Source: Saccharicrinis aurantiacus
GTDB taxonomy: Bacteria; Bacteroidota; Bacteroidia; Bacteroidales; Marinilabiliaceae
Direction of reading: 5' to 3'
DNA: 55,359 nucleotides
NCBI RefSeq assembly: GCF_001660705.2
Contig: NZ_LYBV02000003.1
Location: 1 to 55,359, forward strand
Below, one piece after another: positions 20,233-29,325 of this stretch (within the stretch, counting starts at the first letter, position 1; each line of letters opens with the position of its first letter). The position numbers and the translations under genes were made by a program. A model generated the notes under the pieces. The model worked only from the letters and a program-made list of their open reading frames with translations, did no database searches and was not told the DNA's origin.

Positions 20233-22332
20233 CTATTCTGCATTTTCCATATAAATAAGCTCCTTTTGATACTCGCTTTCAAAGAAGGGCTGGTATTTAT
20301 ATTGAATGCCTGGAGTTTTGCTATTGCGGTTTTTATACTCTAAGTTGAAGTACTTAAGATCTTTTACGTGTGCTATATAATTTTCTAATACCTCCTCAAT
20401 TCTATATGTTAAAGCAGTTTCATCCCAGCGATACCAATCTTTGAATTTGCCAGAGCCACTTTGTTCTATTTTTGTTTCAATTGAATTGGCTTTTCTGGCA
20501 TGTTCCAAAGCTGCATATGCAGCCAATTGACTTTTATGATATTCTTTATTGAGGTAGTAATTCAAGGATTCCGTAAAATCACCAGCCATTGAGGTTAAGT
20601 GAAACATTTTCTCAGTAGGTAATGCCATGTCAACATTATAAAAGTTTAATTTTCCACCAGTCAATGTGCTTTGAGCATTAAAAGTATGCTGTACTGACAC
20701 TGCCCATTTAGATTCGGCAGAAAGGTAAACTTCCTTATAAGCTTCAAGAATAAAGTTCATCTTCGAATGAAAATCTTTAAGTTTTAGAAACTCCTTTCGG
20801 CCATTGCCCGGAAATTCCTTCTTCACAAACTTGTCGTTGAATTCTTTCTGGTAGGCCATGTTTAATAGTTGCTCCACGTAAAAGAAGAACCACTCATCAC
20901 CTGGTTTACGCTCAGGATCTCCTAAATCGAATTGATTCGAAAAGAAGTCTTTATAGCTTTGAATAATGGCAGGCGAACTGGTGTCAAACTTATTGTTAAC
21001 ATACCAATCGAAATAATAATCTCCGGATGCGTATTCCTTATAGCTATCGAAATTATTCATGTAATTTACCATTTGCTGCACGCCAAATATTTTCTCTTTA
21101 AAATTACCCACATTCAGCACAATCATATCAGTAAAGCCATGGCTGATTGCTTTATCCATTTCACGATGCAGAACATTGGGGTGAATTGTGTTAATACGTA
21201 AATGTGTTTTACGGTTGTGATAGGAAACGTGCTGATAAATACCCTTTCCTAAGTTTTTGTTTTTTATAGATTCCCACGTGCCCTTAGGGAATGCTCCGTA
21301 TCCTTGGTCGGAATAGAGAATCATTGTTTGTGTAGGGTAGTTTAATAAACCCTTGCGATACATTCCTCCTAATTCACCCCATAAATAGCCACATACTAAA
21401 GGTGTTTCGTTACCAGTTATTTCTTTAATTAAATTGTATTGGGTTTGTATTACTTCATTAACCACTTTTGCTTTATCAGCTAATGGACTATCATGCGAAA
21501 CTGTTGGGTCGTCATTCCAAAAAGGACCATCGAGATATCCTCTGAAATTAAGGGTCCAAATTACATTTTTACCTTTTTGTCTTTCAATGGCATCTCGCCA
21601 GAATTTCACAAAATGTTCTTTGTGAGTAGACCATGAGTAAGGAATATTCTTTGGCCAATATAATGGTACACTTCCAACTGGTTCTGCATGATGCTGTGCT
21701 ATATATAAGCCCATATCAGAGGCCAGTTTAAGGTGAGATTCATCGGCTAAAACTAATGTTGAAGGAATAACTCCTGTCATTTTAAGGCGCAGCATAGTTT
21801 CAAAAAAATGCTCCATAAATTCCAGGTTAAAACCATATTCTTGTTTTTCCATCTGAAACCCAACAATTAAATCTTCATCGTTAACAAAAAATACTCGATG
21901 TTTAAATGTGTATGGTTGAGAAGTAATAGTGCCTGCCTTAACTGCTATAGAGGCTACGGGTTCAGGAACGATATCTGTGAAATAAACAAATGGATCGATG
22001 CCTAAATAATCTTCAGAAAAAGTATATATACCATGAAGTAAGCCCAATTCATCAGAACCAGTAAAGGTAACTTTACCATTGTCGATTTCAATTTTAAATT
22101 TGTCAAACACATTCCAATCCTTATCGATATTTAAAATAATATCAATTGTAGTTCTTTGGGATTCTGTAGTTCCAAATCTTCTTTGAAAATCTTGTTGTAA
22201 TGCTTTTTGTGCAAAGGTAACAGCTACAGATTCGGTATTATTATGGATGCGAATATTGTTATATAACTTAACATTTTTTGCATCTACCAAAATGGTGATT
22301 AATAATAGGATGCCTAAGAGTGCTCTTTTCAT
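20233..22332 (-). CDS. GH115-like alpha-glucuronidase
   Basis: About 699 residues from the ATG at 22332; a longer frame starts at 22359 but overlaps the upstream stop codon and spoils the signal peptide (MKRALLGILLLITILVDA). The N-terminal domain (TIDIILN, FTGSDELGLLHGIYTFSEDY, then GIDPFVYFTD) and the TIM-barrel region (TLVLADESHLKLASDMGLYI, QHHAEPVG, WTLNFRGYLDGPFWNDDP, LWGELGGMYRKGLL) match family GH115, which removes 1,2-linked (4-O-methyl-)glucuronic acid from xylan; members also occur in clusters for fucoidan-like glycans. It suggests a glucuronate-branched substrate here. The gene begins 16 nt after the SGNH esterase gene. Confidence 0.9.
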   Translation of the reverse strand: MKRALLGILLLITILVDAKNVKLYNNIRIHNNTESVAVTFAQKALQQDFQRRFGTTESQRTTIDIILNIDKDWNVFDKFKIEIDNGKVTFTGSDELGLLHGIYTFSEDYLGIDPFVYFTDIVPEPVASIAVKAGTITSQPYTFKHRVFFVNDEDLIVGFQMEKQEYGFNLEFMEHFFETMLRLKMTGVIPSTLVLADESHLKLASDMGLYIAQHHAEPVGSVPLYWPKNIPYSWSTHKEHFVKFWRDAIERQKGKNVIWTLNFRGYLDGPFWNDDPTVSHDSPLADKAKVVNEVIQTQYNLIKEITGNETPLVCGYLWGELGGMYRKGLLNYPTQTMILYSDQGYGAFPKGTWESIKNKNLGKGIYQHVSYHNRKTHLRINTIHPNVLHREMDKAISHGFTDMIVLNVGNFKEKIFGVQQMVNYMNNFDSYKEYASGDYYFDWYVNNKFDTSSPAIIQSYKDFFSNQFDLGDPERKPGDEWFFFYVEQLLNMAYQKEFNDKFVKKEFPGNGRKEFLKLKDFHSKMNFILEAYKEVYLSAESKWAVSVQHTFNAQSTLTGGKLNFYNVDMALPTEKMFHLTSMAGDFTESLNYYLNKEYHKSQLAAYAALEHARKANSIETKIEQSGSGKFKDWYRWDETALTYRIEEVLENYIAHVKDLKYFNLEYKNRNSKTPGIQYKYQPFFESEYQKELIYMENAE

Positions 22333-22348
22333 AATTATATAATTAAAA

Positions 22349-23578
22349 TTATTCAGCAACCACTAAAAACTGACCAATTTGAAATTCCTTTCCAGGAGCT
22401 AGTTTTACTAACTTAATGGTAGTAGTATGTGAGCCAGCTTTTATTTCGTTTAAGAATATGTATTTAGATTGAGGTTTTCCACTTCGTGACTTTATATCAA
22501 CTAATCTAGGCGTATCACCATCGGTTGTTACTTCTACCTGAATATCACCCTTGGCTTCTAATTGAGCAGTAAGACCTAGCATAAAACCATCCCATTTAAA
22601 GGTGAAGCTCTCACCAATGATTGTGGTTTTCATTGCTTTGTCAAATAGCGTTCTTTTTCCTCCATTTTTGTCTGTTAAATCATCATTGATATCGATATCG
22701 TTACTTAAATCAACCTTTTCCCAGTTAGAGGAAAACTTGGCTTTGCTGACAGAAACCATTGAAGCGCCCGAGAATATGTTTTTTTGCGATGGTGCTGGTA
22801 TTACATTTTTTCCAGGCGTACCATAGTTTTCTATTTTCTTTAACGAACGTACTAAAACATCTCGATAGATATCATGTCCGGCTTCAAGAGGGTGGGTTCC
22901 ATCTTTGGTGAAAATAATTTTACCATTTGCAGGGCCATCTCCTTTTTTAAAAACGAGTTTATCTTCATTGAGTAGTTTTACTACTTCCACACCAAAATCG
23001 ATAGATGTAATACCGTAATGGTTCGCCACCGGTTCCATATTTTTACCCGCATTGGTCTGATTTCCTTTTTGAATATCGGCAATCATACCTTTAGATATGG
23101 TATATACTATGCATATTTCGGTATTCGGATTTTCTTTCCATATTTGGGGAATAAGGCCTTCTAATGCTCGTCCTTTATATGCTCCGCCATTGTTTACGCG
23201 GTACTCAATAAAAACCATATCTGGTTTATGTATTAGCAAGTGGTTATTAATTCTACATGCGCCATACTCAGGGCCAGTTCCTCCAATAGCAGCATTTATT
23301 TGGGTGATGTTGGCTTTAGGATATTCATTTTTTAACCACTTTAAAGATTTGCTACGCCACAATCCGCCATTGGTAATACTTCCACCAATGTATCCAACTT
23401 TAACATCTTCGCCAGCTTTTAGCTTTTGAAAGAAATTAGGTAAGCCATTTCTAATTCTTAGCTCTTCGGTTTTTGTAGGATCAAAATTATGAGGAGTGGT
23501 TGTTTTAGATACTTGAGCGTGTATTGAATTTATACTAAAAAGTGCTAGGATAAATGTTGCTATAATGGTATTCTTCAT
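22349..23578 (-). CDS. SGNH/GDSL hydrolase with C-terminal beta domain
   Basis: A 409-residue exported esterase (signal peptide 1-21). SGNH blocks are visible: block I VGYIGGSITNGG with Ser67, a glycine block NAAIGGTGPEYGACR, the Asn block EYRVNNGG, and block V DGTHPLEAGH supplying Asp and His. Residues from about 265 onward form a second region rich in beta strands (FTFKWDGFMLGLTAQLEAKG, then VEVTTDGD), probably a jelly-roll accessory domain. It likely removes acetyl groups from the polysaccharide outside the cell. It directly precedes GH115, an association seen in glucuronoxylan-type degradation. Confidence 0.85.
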   Translation of the reverse strand: MKNTIIATFILALFSINSIHAQVSKTTTPHNFDPTKTEELRIRNGLPNFFQKLKAGEDVKVGYIGGSITNGGLWRSKSLKWLKNEYPKANITQINAAIGGTGPEYGACRINNHLLIHKPDMVFIEYRVNNGGAYKGRALEGLIPQIWKENPNTEICIVYTISKGMIADIQKGNQTNAGKNMEPVANHYGITSIDFGVEVVKLLNEDKLVFKKGDGPANGKIIFTKDGTHPLEAGHDIYRDVLVRSLKKIENYGTPGKNVIPAPSQKNIFSGASMVSVSKAKFSSNWEKVDLSNDIDINDDLTDKNGGKRTLFDKAMKTTIIGESFTFKWDGFMLGLTAQLEAKGDIQVEVTTDGDTPRLVDIKSRSGKPQSKYIFLNEIKAGSHTTTIKLVKLAPGKEFQIGQFLVVAE

Positions 23579-23715
23579 AGGTGTATTTTTACCGAATTAA
23601 AATATTTTACTTAACTATTTGAATTAACTTTTTTATTGCATCAATTGCACGCTTTAGCATTTGTAGTTGGTGCGAGTGATATGTTTCAAAACTGTTCTTC
23701 TGTCCATAATTATTT

Positions 23716-25365
23716 CTAATACTTAATAATTAACTTTTCAGTAGTTTGTTCTCCGCTTTCTAGCAGTATATTGACCATATATGTTCCAGGTTTTAAATCT
23801 TTAATTTTCAAGAAATTACTACTGAGTTCACTCTTAGTGTAAAATTTCAGTTTATTACCAGACAAATCGATAATTTGAACTGATTTAATGTTTATCGTAT
23901 TTTTAAAAGATAATGAACCAGAAGATGGATTGGGATAAAATGAGCACTCTTCCTGATTTACTTTTGTGACTGATACGTCGGATTTTGTTTCGACTACAAT
24001 AGGCTTTTGCAGTCTGATAGCAGGTAAATCGAAATACACATCTTTAATTTCAACATTGCTTGGTACAACGTTTTGACCTGCTTTAATTAACACATCACCC
24101 GTACCTTCATCGTTCCCTCCCAAATGAATTTTAGCAGAGTTTTCATCTCCTCCTAAGAATTTGTTAAGGGATACTGTACCATCTTTTTTAATTCCAATCT
24201 GAATGTTTTCACCTTCGTTAGCACTAAAGTAGTTACTTACTTTGGTTGATTCATTAAAGGTGTTTCCTGCTACATAAATATTTCTAGGGCCATAGGCATG
24301 TACATCTCGTTTACAATCTTTGTTAATATGCCCTTCTTTGGCACATGAAGTATCTGCTCTGCGCTCATTACTTCCATACACATTGTAGGTCCATGTGGGA
24401 TAAGTATTACTAGGCTGTTGTTGAGTAACACGTTTATGCCCTTCGGTACCATTTATATGGATATACATGTACTTTTGCTCCACAGTGTTATCCATGTAAA
24501 AGGTATTGTCGTATATTTCCATATTATGGGTGAATTGCTCCATATGGATAGGCTGACAACCACCTCCTGCATCATCAGTCATACCATAAAAGGTATTATT
24601 TTGAATAAGTACATCTTTACTCTGTACCATGGCAATATGAAACTGTTTACTCTTATCAAAAATACAATTGGTAATTTCGGTACCACTCAAACTTGTACTT
24701 TCAGTATATCTTCTTCCTGTTCCATCGCCACTATCTTCGCGGTCGTTTCCATTATCTGATGATATACCTGTTTCGTAACCTTCATGAAAGATACATTCAT
24801 CAATGATCACTTTATCTACCGATACAATTACTTCTCCTCCTCGTTTGATGGTATTGCGATTAAAGATTTGCAAACACATTAAATCAATGTTGCTAAATTC
24901 ACACCTAATCAGCTTTAAACCATCAGTGGGATAGGCGTTAATTCCAGCAATACCCATCCATTTAGAATTGGTAAATAGCACATCTTCAAAATAGTGCCCT
25001 TTACTTTTATTAAATCTGAAAATTGGATTTCCCCAGCTCTTCTGGTTATGGCCTCCATCTAAGGTGAGTTTGCTTATATGTGCGTTGTTGCCTTTAGCAT
25101 CAATAAGAGAGTTCTTCACAGCAGCCAGTTTAATAATTGTTTCATCCATTCCACTCCCTTCTAAAATAAGGTCATCATTTTCGAGGCTTATGGTTGAGGT
25201 AAAGTTATAAGTGCCAGCTGGAAAAATAATTTTTGTAGTTACACCATCCTTCATCCAGTTAATAATTTGGCTAATATTATTTACATCAGCTGTTTGTATT
25301 TGTGCTTTTGTGCTAAAACAGACCGCAAAAGCAATAAATATGAACCATGCATTTTTTGTTTTCAT
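23716..25365 (-). CDS. Right-handed beta-helix protein with type IX secretion tail
   Basis: A 549-residue exported protein (signal peptide 1-21). The N-terminus (IINWMKDGVTTKIIFPAGTY) and the repeated N/D-rich strand units (ISKLTLDGGHNQ, LKLIRCEFSNIDL, VIIDECIFHEGY, VLIQNNTFYGM, MEIYDNTFYMDN) indicate a parallel beta-helix of the pectate-lyase/PL6/GH type. The last 75 residues form a type A T9SS sorting domain: FYPNPSSGSLSFKN, VQIIDLSGNKL, LKPGTYMVNI, and a final TEKLIIKY. It should therefore be exported to the cell surface or medium. It is a close paralogue of the next gene upstream in the operon. Whether it is a lyase or glycosidase is not determined. Confidence 0.85.
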   Translation of the reverse strand: MKTKNAWFIFIAFAVCFSTKAQIQTADVNNISQIINWMKDGVTTKIIFPAGTYNFTSTISLENDDLILEGSGMDETIIKLAAVKNSLIDAKGNNAHISKLTLDGGHNQKSWGNPIFRFNKSKGHYFEDVLFTNSKWMGIAGINAYPTDGLKLIRCEFSNIDLMCLQIFNRNTIKRGGEVIVSVDKVIIDECIFHEGYETGISSDNGNDREDSGDGTGRRYTESTSLSGTEITNCIFDKSKQFHIAMVQSKDVLIQNNTFYGMTDDAGGGCQPIHMEQFTHNMEIYDNTFYMDNTVEQKYMYIHINGTEGHKRVTQQQPSNTYPTWTYNVYGSNERRADTSCAKEGHINKDCKRDVHAYGPRNIYVAGNTFNESTKVSNYFSANEGENIQIGIKKDGTVSLNKFLGGDENSAKIHLGGNDEGTGDVLIKAGQNVVPSNVEIKDVYFDLPAIRLQKPIVVETKSDVSVTKVNQEECSFYPNPSSGSLSFKNTINIKSVQIIDLSGNKLKFYTKSELSSNFLKIKDLKPGTYMVNILLESGEQTTEKLIIKY

Positions 25366-25416
25366 AGATGTTATTTTTAGATTGGTGTAATTGTAGTTTT
25401 TAGAATTAACGAGGTG

Positions 25417-26847
25417 TTAATTGATCACTACTTCTTTGATTGTAGAGTCAGAACCGCTTGTTTCTACTATAATTGGTTTTTTAATACGTACAGCCGGTAA
25501 ATCAAAGCATACATCTTTAACACTAACATTGGAAGGAAGTATATTTTGACCAGCTTTGATGAGTACATTACCAGTGCCTTCATCGTTTCCTCCCAAATGT
25601 ATTTTGCGAGTGTTGGCATTACCTCCCTTAAAATCATTGAGTGATATGGTACCGTCTTTTTTAGTTCCAATTTGGATATTTTCACCTTCGTTAACGCTGA
25701 AATAATTTTTAATTTTGCTTGATGCATTAAAGGTATTCCCAGCAATATAGATATTACGAGCACCGTATGCATGCACATCACGTTTGCAGTCTTTGTTTAT
25801 GTGACCTTCTTTGGCACATTTAGTTGAAGCACGTCTTTTGTTACCTCCATGCACATTGTATGTCCATGTTGGGTAAGTACTACTTGCACGTTCTTGTGTA
25901 ACACGTTTATGCCCCTCGGTACCATTTATATGAATATACATATAAGGTTGTGATACTGAATTAGACATGGAAAATGTGTTGTCGTATATCTCAATGTTAT
26001 GGGTGAATTGCTCCATATGAATAGGTTGGCAACCGCCTCCAGCATCATCCGTCATCCCTTCAAATACATTGTTTCGTATAATTACATCTTTGGTTTGTAC
26101 CATTCCAATTTGGAATTGGGTGCTTTTTTCGAATCGGCAGTTTTTTATTTCAGTTCCACTGAGGCTTGTGCTTTCAGTATACCTTCTGCCAGTACCATCT
26201 CCGCTATCTTCACGGTCGTTACCATTGTCAGATGCAATTGCATTATGGTAGCCCTCATGAAAGGTGCAGCCATCAATAACGATTTTATCTACCTTAACAA
26301 TTACTTGTCCGTTTCTATTGTTGGTATTTCTGTTGAAAATATGAATAGCATGCAAACTAATATTTTTAAAATGGCAATTTTTAAGCATTAAACCGTGAGT
26401 AGGGTAACCCGAAATAGGGCAGATAGCATTCCATTTAGAATTAATAAAATGAACGTTGGTAAATTGATGACCTCTGCTTTTATTAAATCGGAATATTGGA
26501 TTACCCCAAGTTTTTTGATTGTTAGCTCCATCTAATGTTAGATTACTTATTTGCGCATTATTTCCCTTGGCATCAATAAGTGAATTTTTTATAGATGTTA
26601 ATTTCAAGATGGTTTTATCTGCTCCGCTTCCTTTAAGAACAAGGTTGTTATTTTCGAGACTTATGGTAGATTTAAAGTTATAAGTTCCTGCCGGAAATAT
26701 GATTTTAGTTGTTTTGCCATCCTTCATCCAATTAACTATTTGGTTTGTATTTTTAGGGTTGGCCGTTTTGGTTTCTGCCTCTGCTTGCGTAAATTGAGTA
26801 AAGGCAATGAGTAGTATTAGCAATAATCTTGTGTAAAACATATTCAT
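25417..26847 (-). CDS. Right-handed beta-helix protein, paralogue without sorting tail
   Basis: About 476 residues from the ATG at 26847 (4 nt after the upstream stop); a 10-residue longer frame and an ATG at 26841 are alternatives. The signal peptide follows (FYTRLLLILLIAFTQ). It is collinear with the downstream beta-helix protein over its whole length, with near-identical stretches such as DSGDGTGRRYTESTSLSGTE and GGGCQPIHMEQFTHN. It ends just after the shared VET segment, where the paralogue continues into the T9SS domain. This copy should therefore stay periplasmic or be released by another route. Enzyme activity is undetermined; a polysaccharide lyase or glycosidase role is inferred from fold and context. 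Confidence 0.85.
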   Translation of the reverse strand: MNMFYTRLLLILLIAFTQFTQAEAETKTANPKNTNQIVNWMKDGKTTKIIFPAGTYNFKSTISLENNNLVLKGSGADKTILKLTSIKNSLIDAKGNNAQISNLTLDGANNQKTWGNPIFRFNKSRGHQFTNVHFINSKWNAICPISGYPTHGLMLKNCHFKNISLHAIHIFNRNTNNRNGQVIVKVDKIVIDGCTFHEGYHNAIASDNGNDREDSGDGTGRRYTESTSLSGTEIKNCRFEKSTQFQIGMVQTKDVIIRNNVFEGMTDDAGGGCQPIHMEQFTHNIEIYDNTFSMSNSVSQPYMYIHINGTEGHKRVTQERASSTYPTWTYNVHGGNKRRASTKCAKEGHINKDCKRDVHAYGARNIYIAGNTFNASSKIKNYFSVNEGENIQIGTKKDGTISLNDFKGGNANTRKIHLGGNDEGTGNVLIKAGQNILPSNVSVKDVCFDLPAVRIKKPIIVETSGSDSTIKEVVIN

Positions 26848-26851
26848 TTTT

Positions 26852-28273
26852 TTAATTTTCGTCGCCAACAAAGTCATTAATACTTGGCAACCATGTGCGG
26901 TTATATTTTTTTACAGTTCTATAGTTGAAATATTCAGCTTTTGAGTTTTTATCTAACTTTTTGGCGAGTTTGTTCATGTCTTTGGGTGCAGTGCTTGGCC
27001 ATTTACCTGATTCTAGTCGTTTCACCATTGTTTCAATGGCTGCTAACCATTCTCCCGTAGTAAAAGTGCAATGCCCCCATCGTTTTACATAGGCAGTTCT
27101 TAGTAATTCAGAATAACCTTTTTCGGCAACTAAATCTTCGTAGCCTTTTACCATGGCAGGATACACCAAGCCATCGCCACTTGTACTCATGCGTAGAAAT
27201 GGAATTTTTGGCTCGCCAATATGCGTGCGCCCAGGTTTACTCCACCATTGTTTTGCAGAAGCATCGGCTTTAATACGGGGTGAGGTATTTATCGTATTAA
27301 GATCATCTTTAAGTTTAACCCCTGCATTTTTATATAATTGCTTAACTGCGTTTTTGTAAAGCTCGTCACCATTATCGAAAAACGCTGCGTAATCAACTCC
27401 TGTGTTAGATTTTATTTGGCCTGGTGCCGCCAATTCAATCATGTTTGTACCAAAAGTACCTCGACTTGGAAGTAAGCCAAGCAGACTATAATACATGCTT
27501 AATTGTAACTCTTCCGTATTGTTAGGGTCGGGGTTTTGAACTGGAGCATTGCCTTTTCCACCCCAAGCAGGCCACTGACCTATCGTTATGGCCAAAGCAA
27601 TTCTTGCTCGCCCTTCAGGTGTTTGTTGGGCTTCCTCAACCACTTTCTTCCAAGCTAAGGTTATCCGTTCTGTTTCTTTTCCTCTTAGTGGAATATCAAC
27701 AATTGGAAGTTCGGGAGCTAACAGAGCCTTTAAAACAAACATCGCATCTAAATGGGTATTCGCCATCCAAGGGCTTGTAGCACCGCATAAAGCAATAGCT
27801 CCATCTATCCTGTCGGGATGAATTTCGGCCATGGCAATAGTTACCGTTCCTCCGCCTGAGCAGCCTAACTGAATTGTATAGGCTGGTTTACCAAAGCTAA
27901 CTTCAAAAATATCTAGCACCGAAATTAAGTCATGTATTTCATGGGCAGGATCATAAGCTTTCATTCGACCAGGACGGCGTTTAGTTCCGGATAAGGCATA
28001 GCCCATTTTTAATAGCTTAAGGTTACGCGGAGAATTAGCCGATTTGTAATAATCTAAATCATTCAGTAATGTTCCGTTCCAATTTTCGGGTACACGAATA
28101 CGGTATAATGTACCACGTATAGGAATTGAATCTTCCAATTCTATAAATGTTCCTTCTGCACAGGTTTCAAAATCTGTTGATAAATCGGGCATATGCCAAT
28201 TTTGTTCTTTTTCTTGCCCCAATAATACAAGGGGAGTAAAAAAAAGAAGAAGTATGTAGATAATTATTTTCAT
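26852..28273 (-). CDS. Exported alpha/beta hydrolase
   Basis: A 473-residue protein with signal peptide (1-19). The alpha/beta hydrolase triad is readable: nucleophile elbow QLGCSGGGTV with Ser139, an acid in STSGDGLVYP, and the C-terminal histidine in RWGHCTF. An insert between about 180 and 330 may be a lid domain. It lies 4 nt upstream of the second beta-helix gene, in the same transcription unit. An esterase acting on the cluster's polysaccharide is plausible, but there is no clear match to feruloyl, tannase or glucuronoyl esterase signatures, so the substrate is left open. Confidence 0.8.
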   Translation of the reverse strand: MKIIIYILLLFFTPLVLLGQEKEQNWHMPDLSTDFETCAEGTFIELEDSIPIRGTLYRIRVPENWNGTLLNDLDYYKSANSPRNLKLLKMGYALSGTKRRPGRMKAYDPAHEIHDLISVLDIFEVSFGKPAYTIQLGCSGGGTVTIAMAEIHPDRIDGAIALCGATSPWMANTHLDAMFVLKALLAPELPIVDIPLRGKETERITLAWKKVVEEAQQTPEGRARIALAITIGQWPAWGGKGNAPVQNPDPNNTEELQLSMYYSLLGLLPSRGTFGTNMIELAAPGQIKSNTGVDYAAFFDNGDELYKNAVKQLYKNAGVKLKDDLNTINTSPRIKADASAKQWWSKPGRTHIGEPKIPFLRMSTSGDGLVYPAMVKGYEDLVAEKGYSELLRTAYVKRWGHCTFTTGEWLAAIETMVKRLESGKWPSTAPKDMNKLAKKLDKNSKAEYFNYRTVKKYNRTWLPSINDFVGDEN

Positions 28274-28527
28274 TCAGATAACTTATTTATGCTGTTTGTA
28301 CAAAGGTTTTAGTAATTGATTAAAAACATGGAGAATAACAGGTTTTAATGTAGGGTGCTAAAGTTGGGGCTTTTTGTTTTTTGCAGTCAAACCGCGAATT
28401 ATATCTTTTGAGATAACTATTCGTTTACTATTCAATTTGAAATTTGACCTTAATTCCACATAAATATTATACATCAACTTTATCAGGATAATGAAATTTT
28501 TAAACTAGTGTTAACTTAAGCTCCCTC

Positions 28528-29316
28528 TTAAAGTGTTAATTCTCTTACCCAAACATTCCTATAACTAACCGGTTTTCCATGGTTTTGAAGTATGATAGAG
28601 CCTTTGTCATGTTTTTTGATTTGATATTCAGGAATTCCTACAAATACACATGGCCCACGTAATTTCACAGCATGTTGCACCAATACGCCATTATGCAAAA
28701 CCGTAAATACCGGAGGAACCAAATAATTGCCATCTTCCTTAAAATGAGGTGCCTTAAAAATGATATCATAGGTTTGCCATTCACCCGGGCCTTTGCAAGC
28801 ATTAACTAAGGGTGCATATTGCTTGTAAATGCTGGCAGCCTGGCCGTTTTTGTAGGTGCGATTATTGTAACTATCTAATATTTGAACCTCGTATTGGCCA
28901 TCACAAAATATAACGCCGCTATTTCCTCTCTTCTGACTATCACCATTTACTTTTGCAGGAGTTCGCCACTCTATATGCAGTTGAACTGAACCAAATTTAC
29001 GTTTGGTTTTTATTAGAGCAGGCCCTTTAATACCTTTCCCTCTTTTTACAACTGTTACCGCTCCCTTTTTCACAGGCCATTGTGGGAGACTGTCATTTTC
29101 ATTAACCCACTCATCCAGGTTAGTTCCATCAAACAAAATAATGGCATCCGAAGGCGCATCACCGTATTTATCTCCTGGAGTAATGACTTTTACCTCTGGT
29201 TCCCAAACTTCAGTCATTTCGTGTTCCATCTCCATTAGTTTGGGAATCTCTTGTGCTTTGCTTGATAGCACAAAAAAGAAGAACAGTGCTTGTAATATTA
29301 TAATTTTATTCAGCAT
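28528..29316 (-). CDS. DUF1080 (3-keto-disaccharide hydrolase-type) protein
   Basis: A 262-residue exported protein with signal peptide (1-21). The body is a DUF1080/PF06439 concanavalin-like jelly roll: AIILFDGTNLDEWVNEN, FGSVQLHIEWRTP, GNSGVIFCDGQYEVQILDSY, GEWQTYDIIFKAPHF, and the end VSYRNVWVREL. Members of this family have been shown to act on 3-keto-glycosides in Bacteroides and other bacteria. It lies 9 nt after a Gfo/Idh/MocA oxidoreductase gene, the expected partner that would generate or reduce the keto-sugar. This supports an oxidative route of glycosidic bond cleavage, as an inference. Confidence 0.88.
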   Translation of the reverse strand: MLNKIIILQALFFFFVLSSKAQEIPKLMEMEHEMTEVWEPEVKVITPGDKYGDAPSDAIILFDGTNLDEWVNENDSLPQWPVKKGAVTVVKRGKGIKGPALIKTKRKFGSVQLHIEWRTPAKVNGDSQKRGNSGVIFCDGQYEVQILDSYNNRTYKNGQAASIYKQYAPLVNACKGPGEWQTYDIIFKAPHFKEDGNYLVPPVFTVLHNGVLVQHAVKLRGPCVFVGIPEYQIKKHDKGSIILQNHGKPVSYRNVWVRELTL

Positions 29317-29325
29317 ATTATCAGA

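Noticed and set aside
22333-22359. N-terminal extension of the GH115-like enzyme
   Set aside because: It overlaps the stop codon of the preceding esterase gene and puts hydrophilic residues before a clean signal peptide that begins at 22332.
23579-23715. Possible gene remnant in the gap before the beta-helix gene
   Set aside because: No open frame or recognisable protein segment could be read with confidence; it is left as an ordinary intergenic gap.
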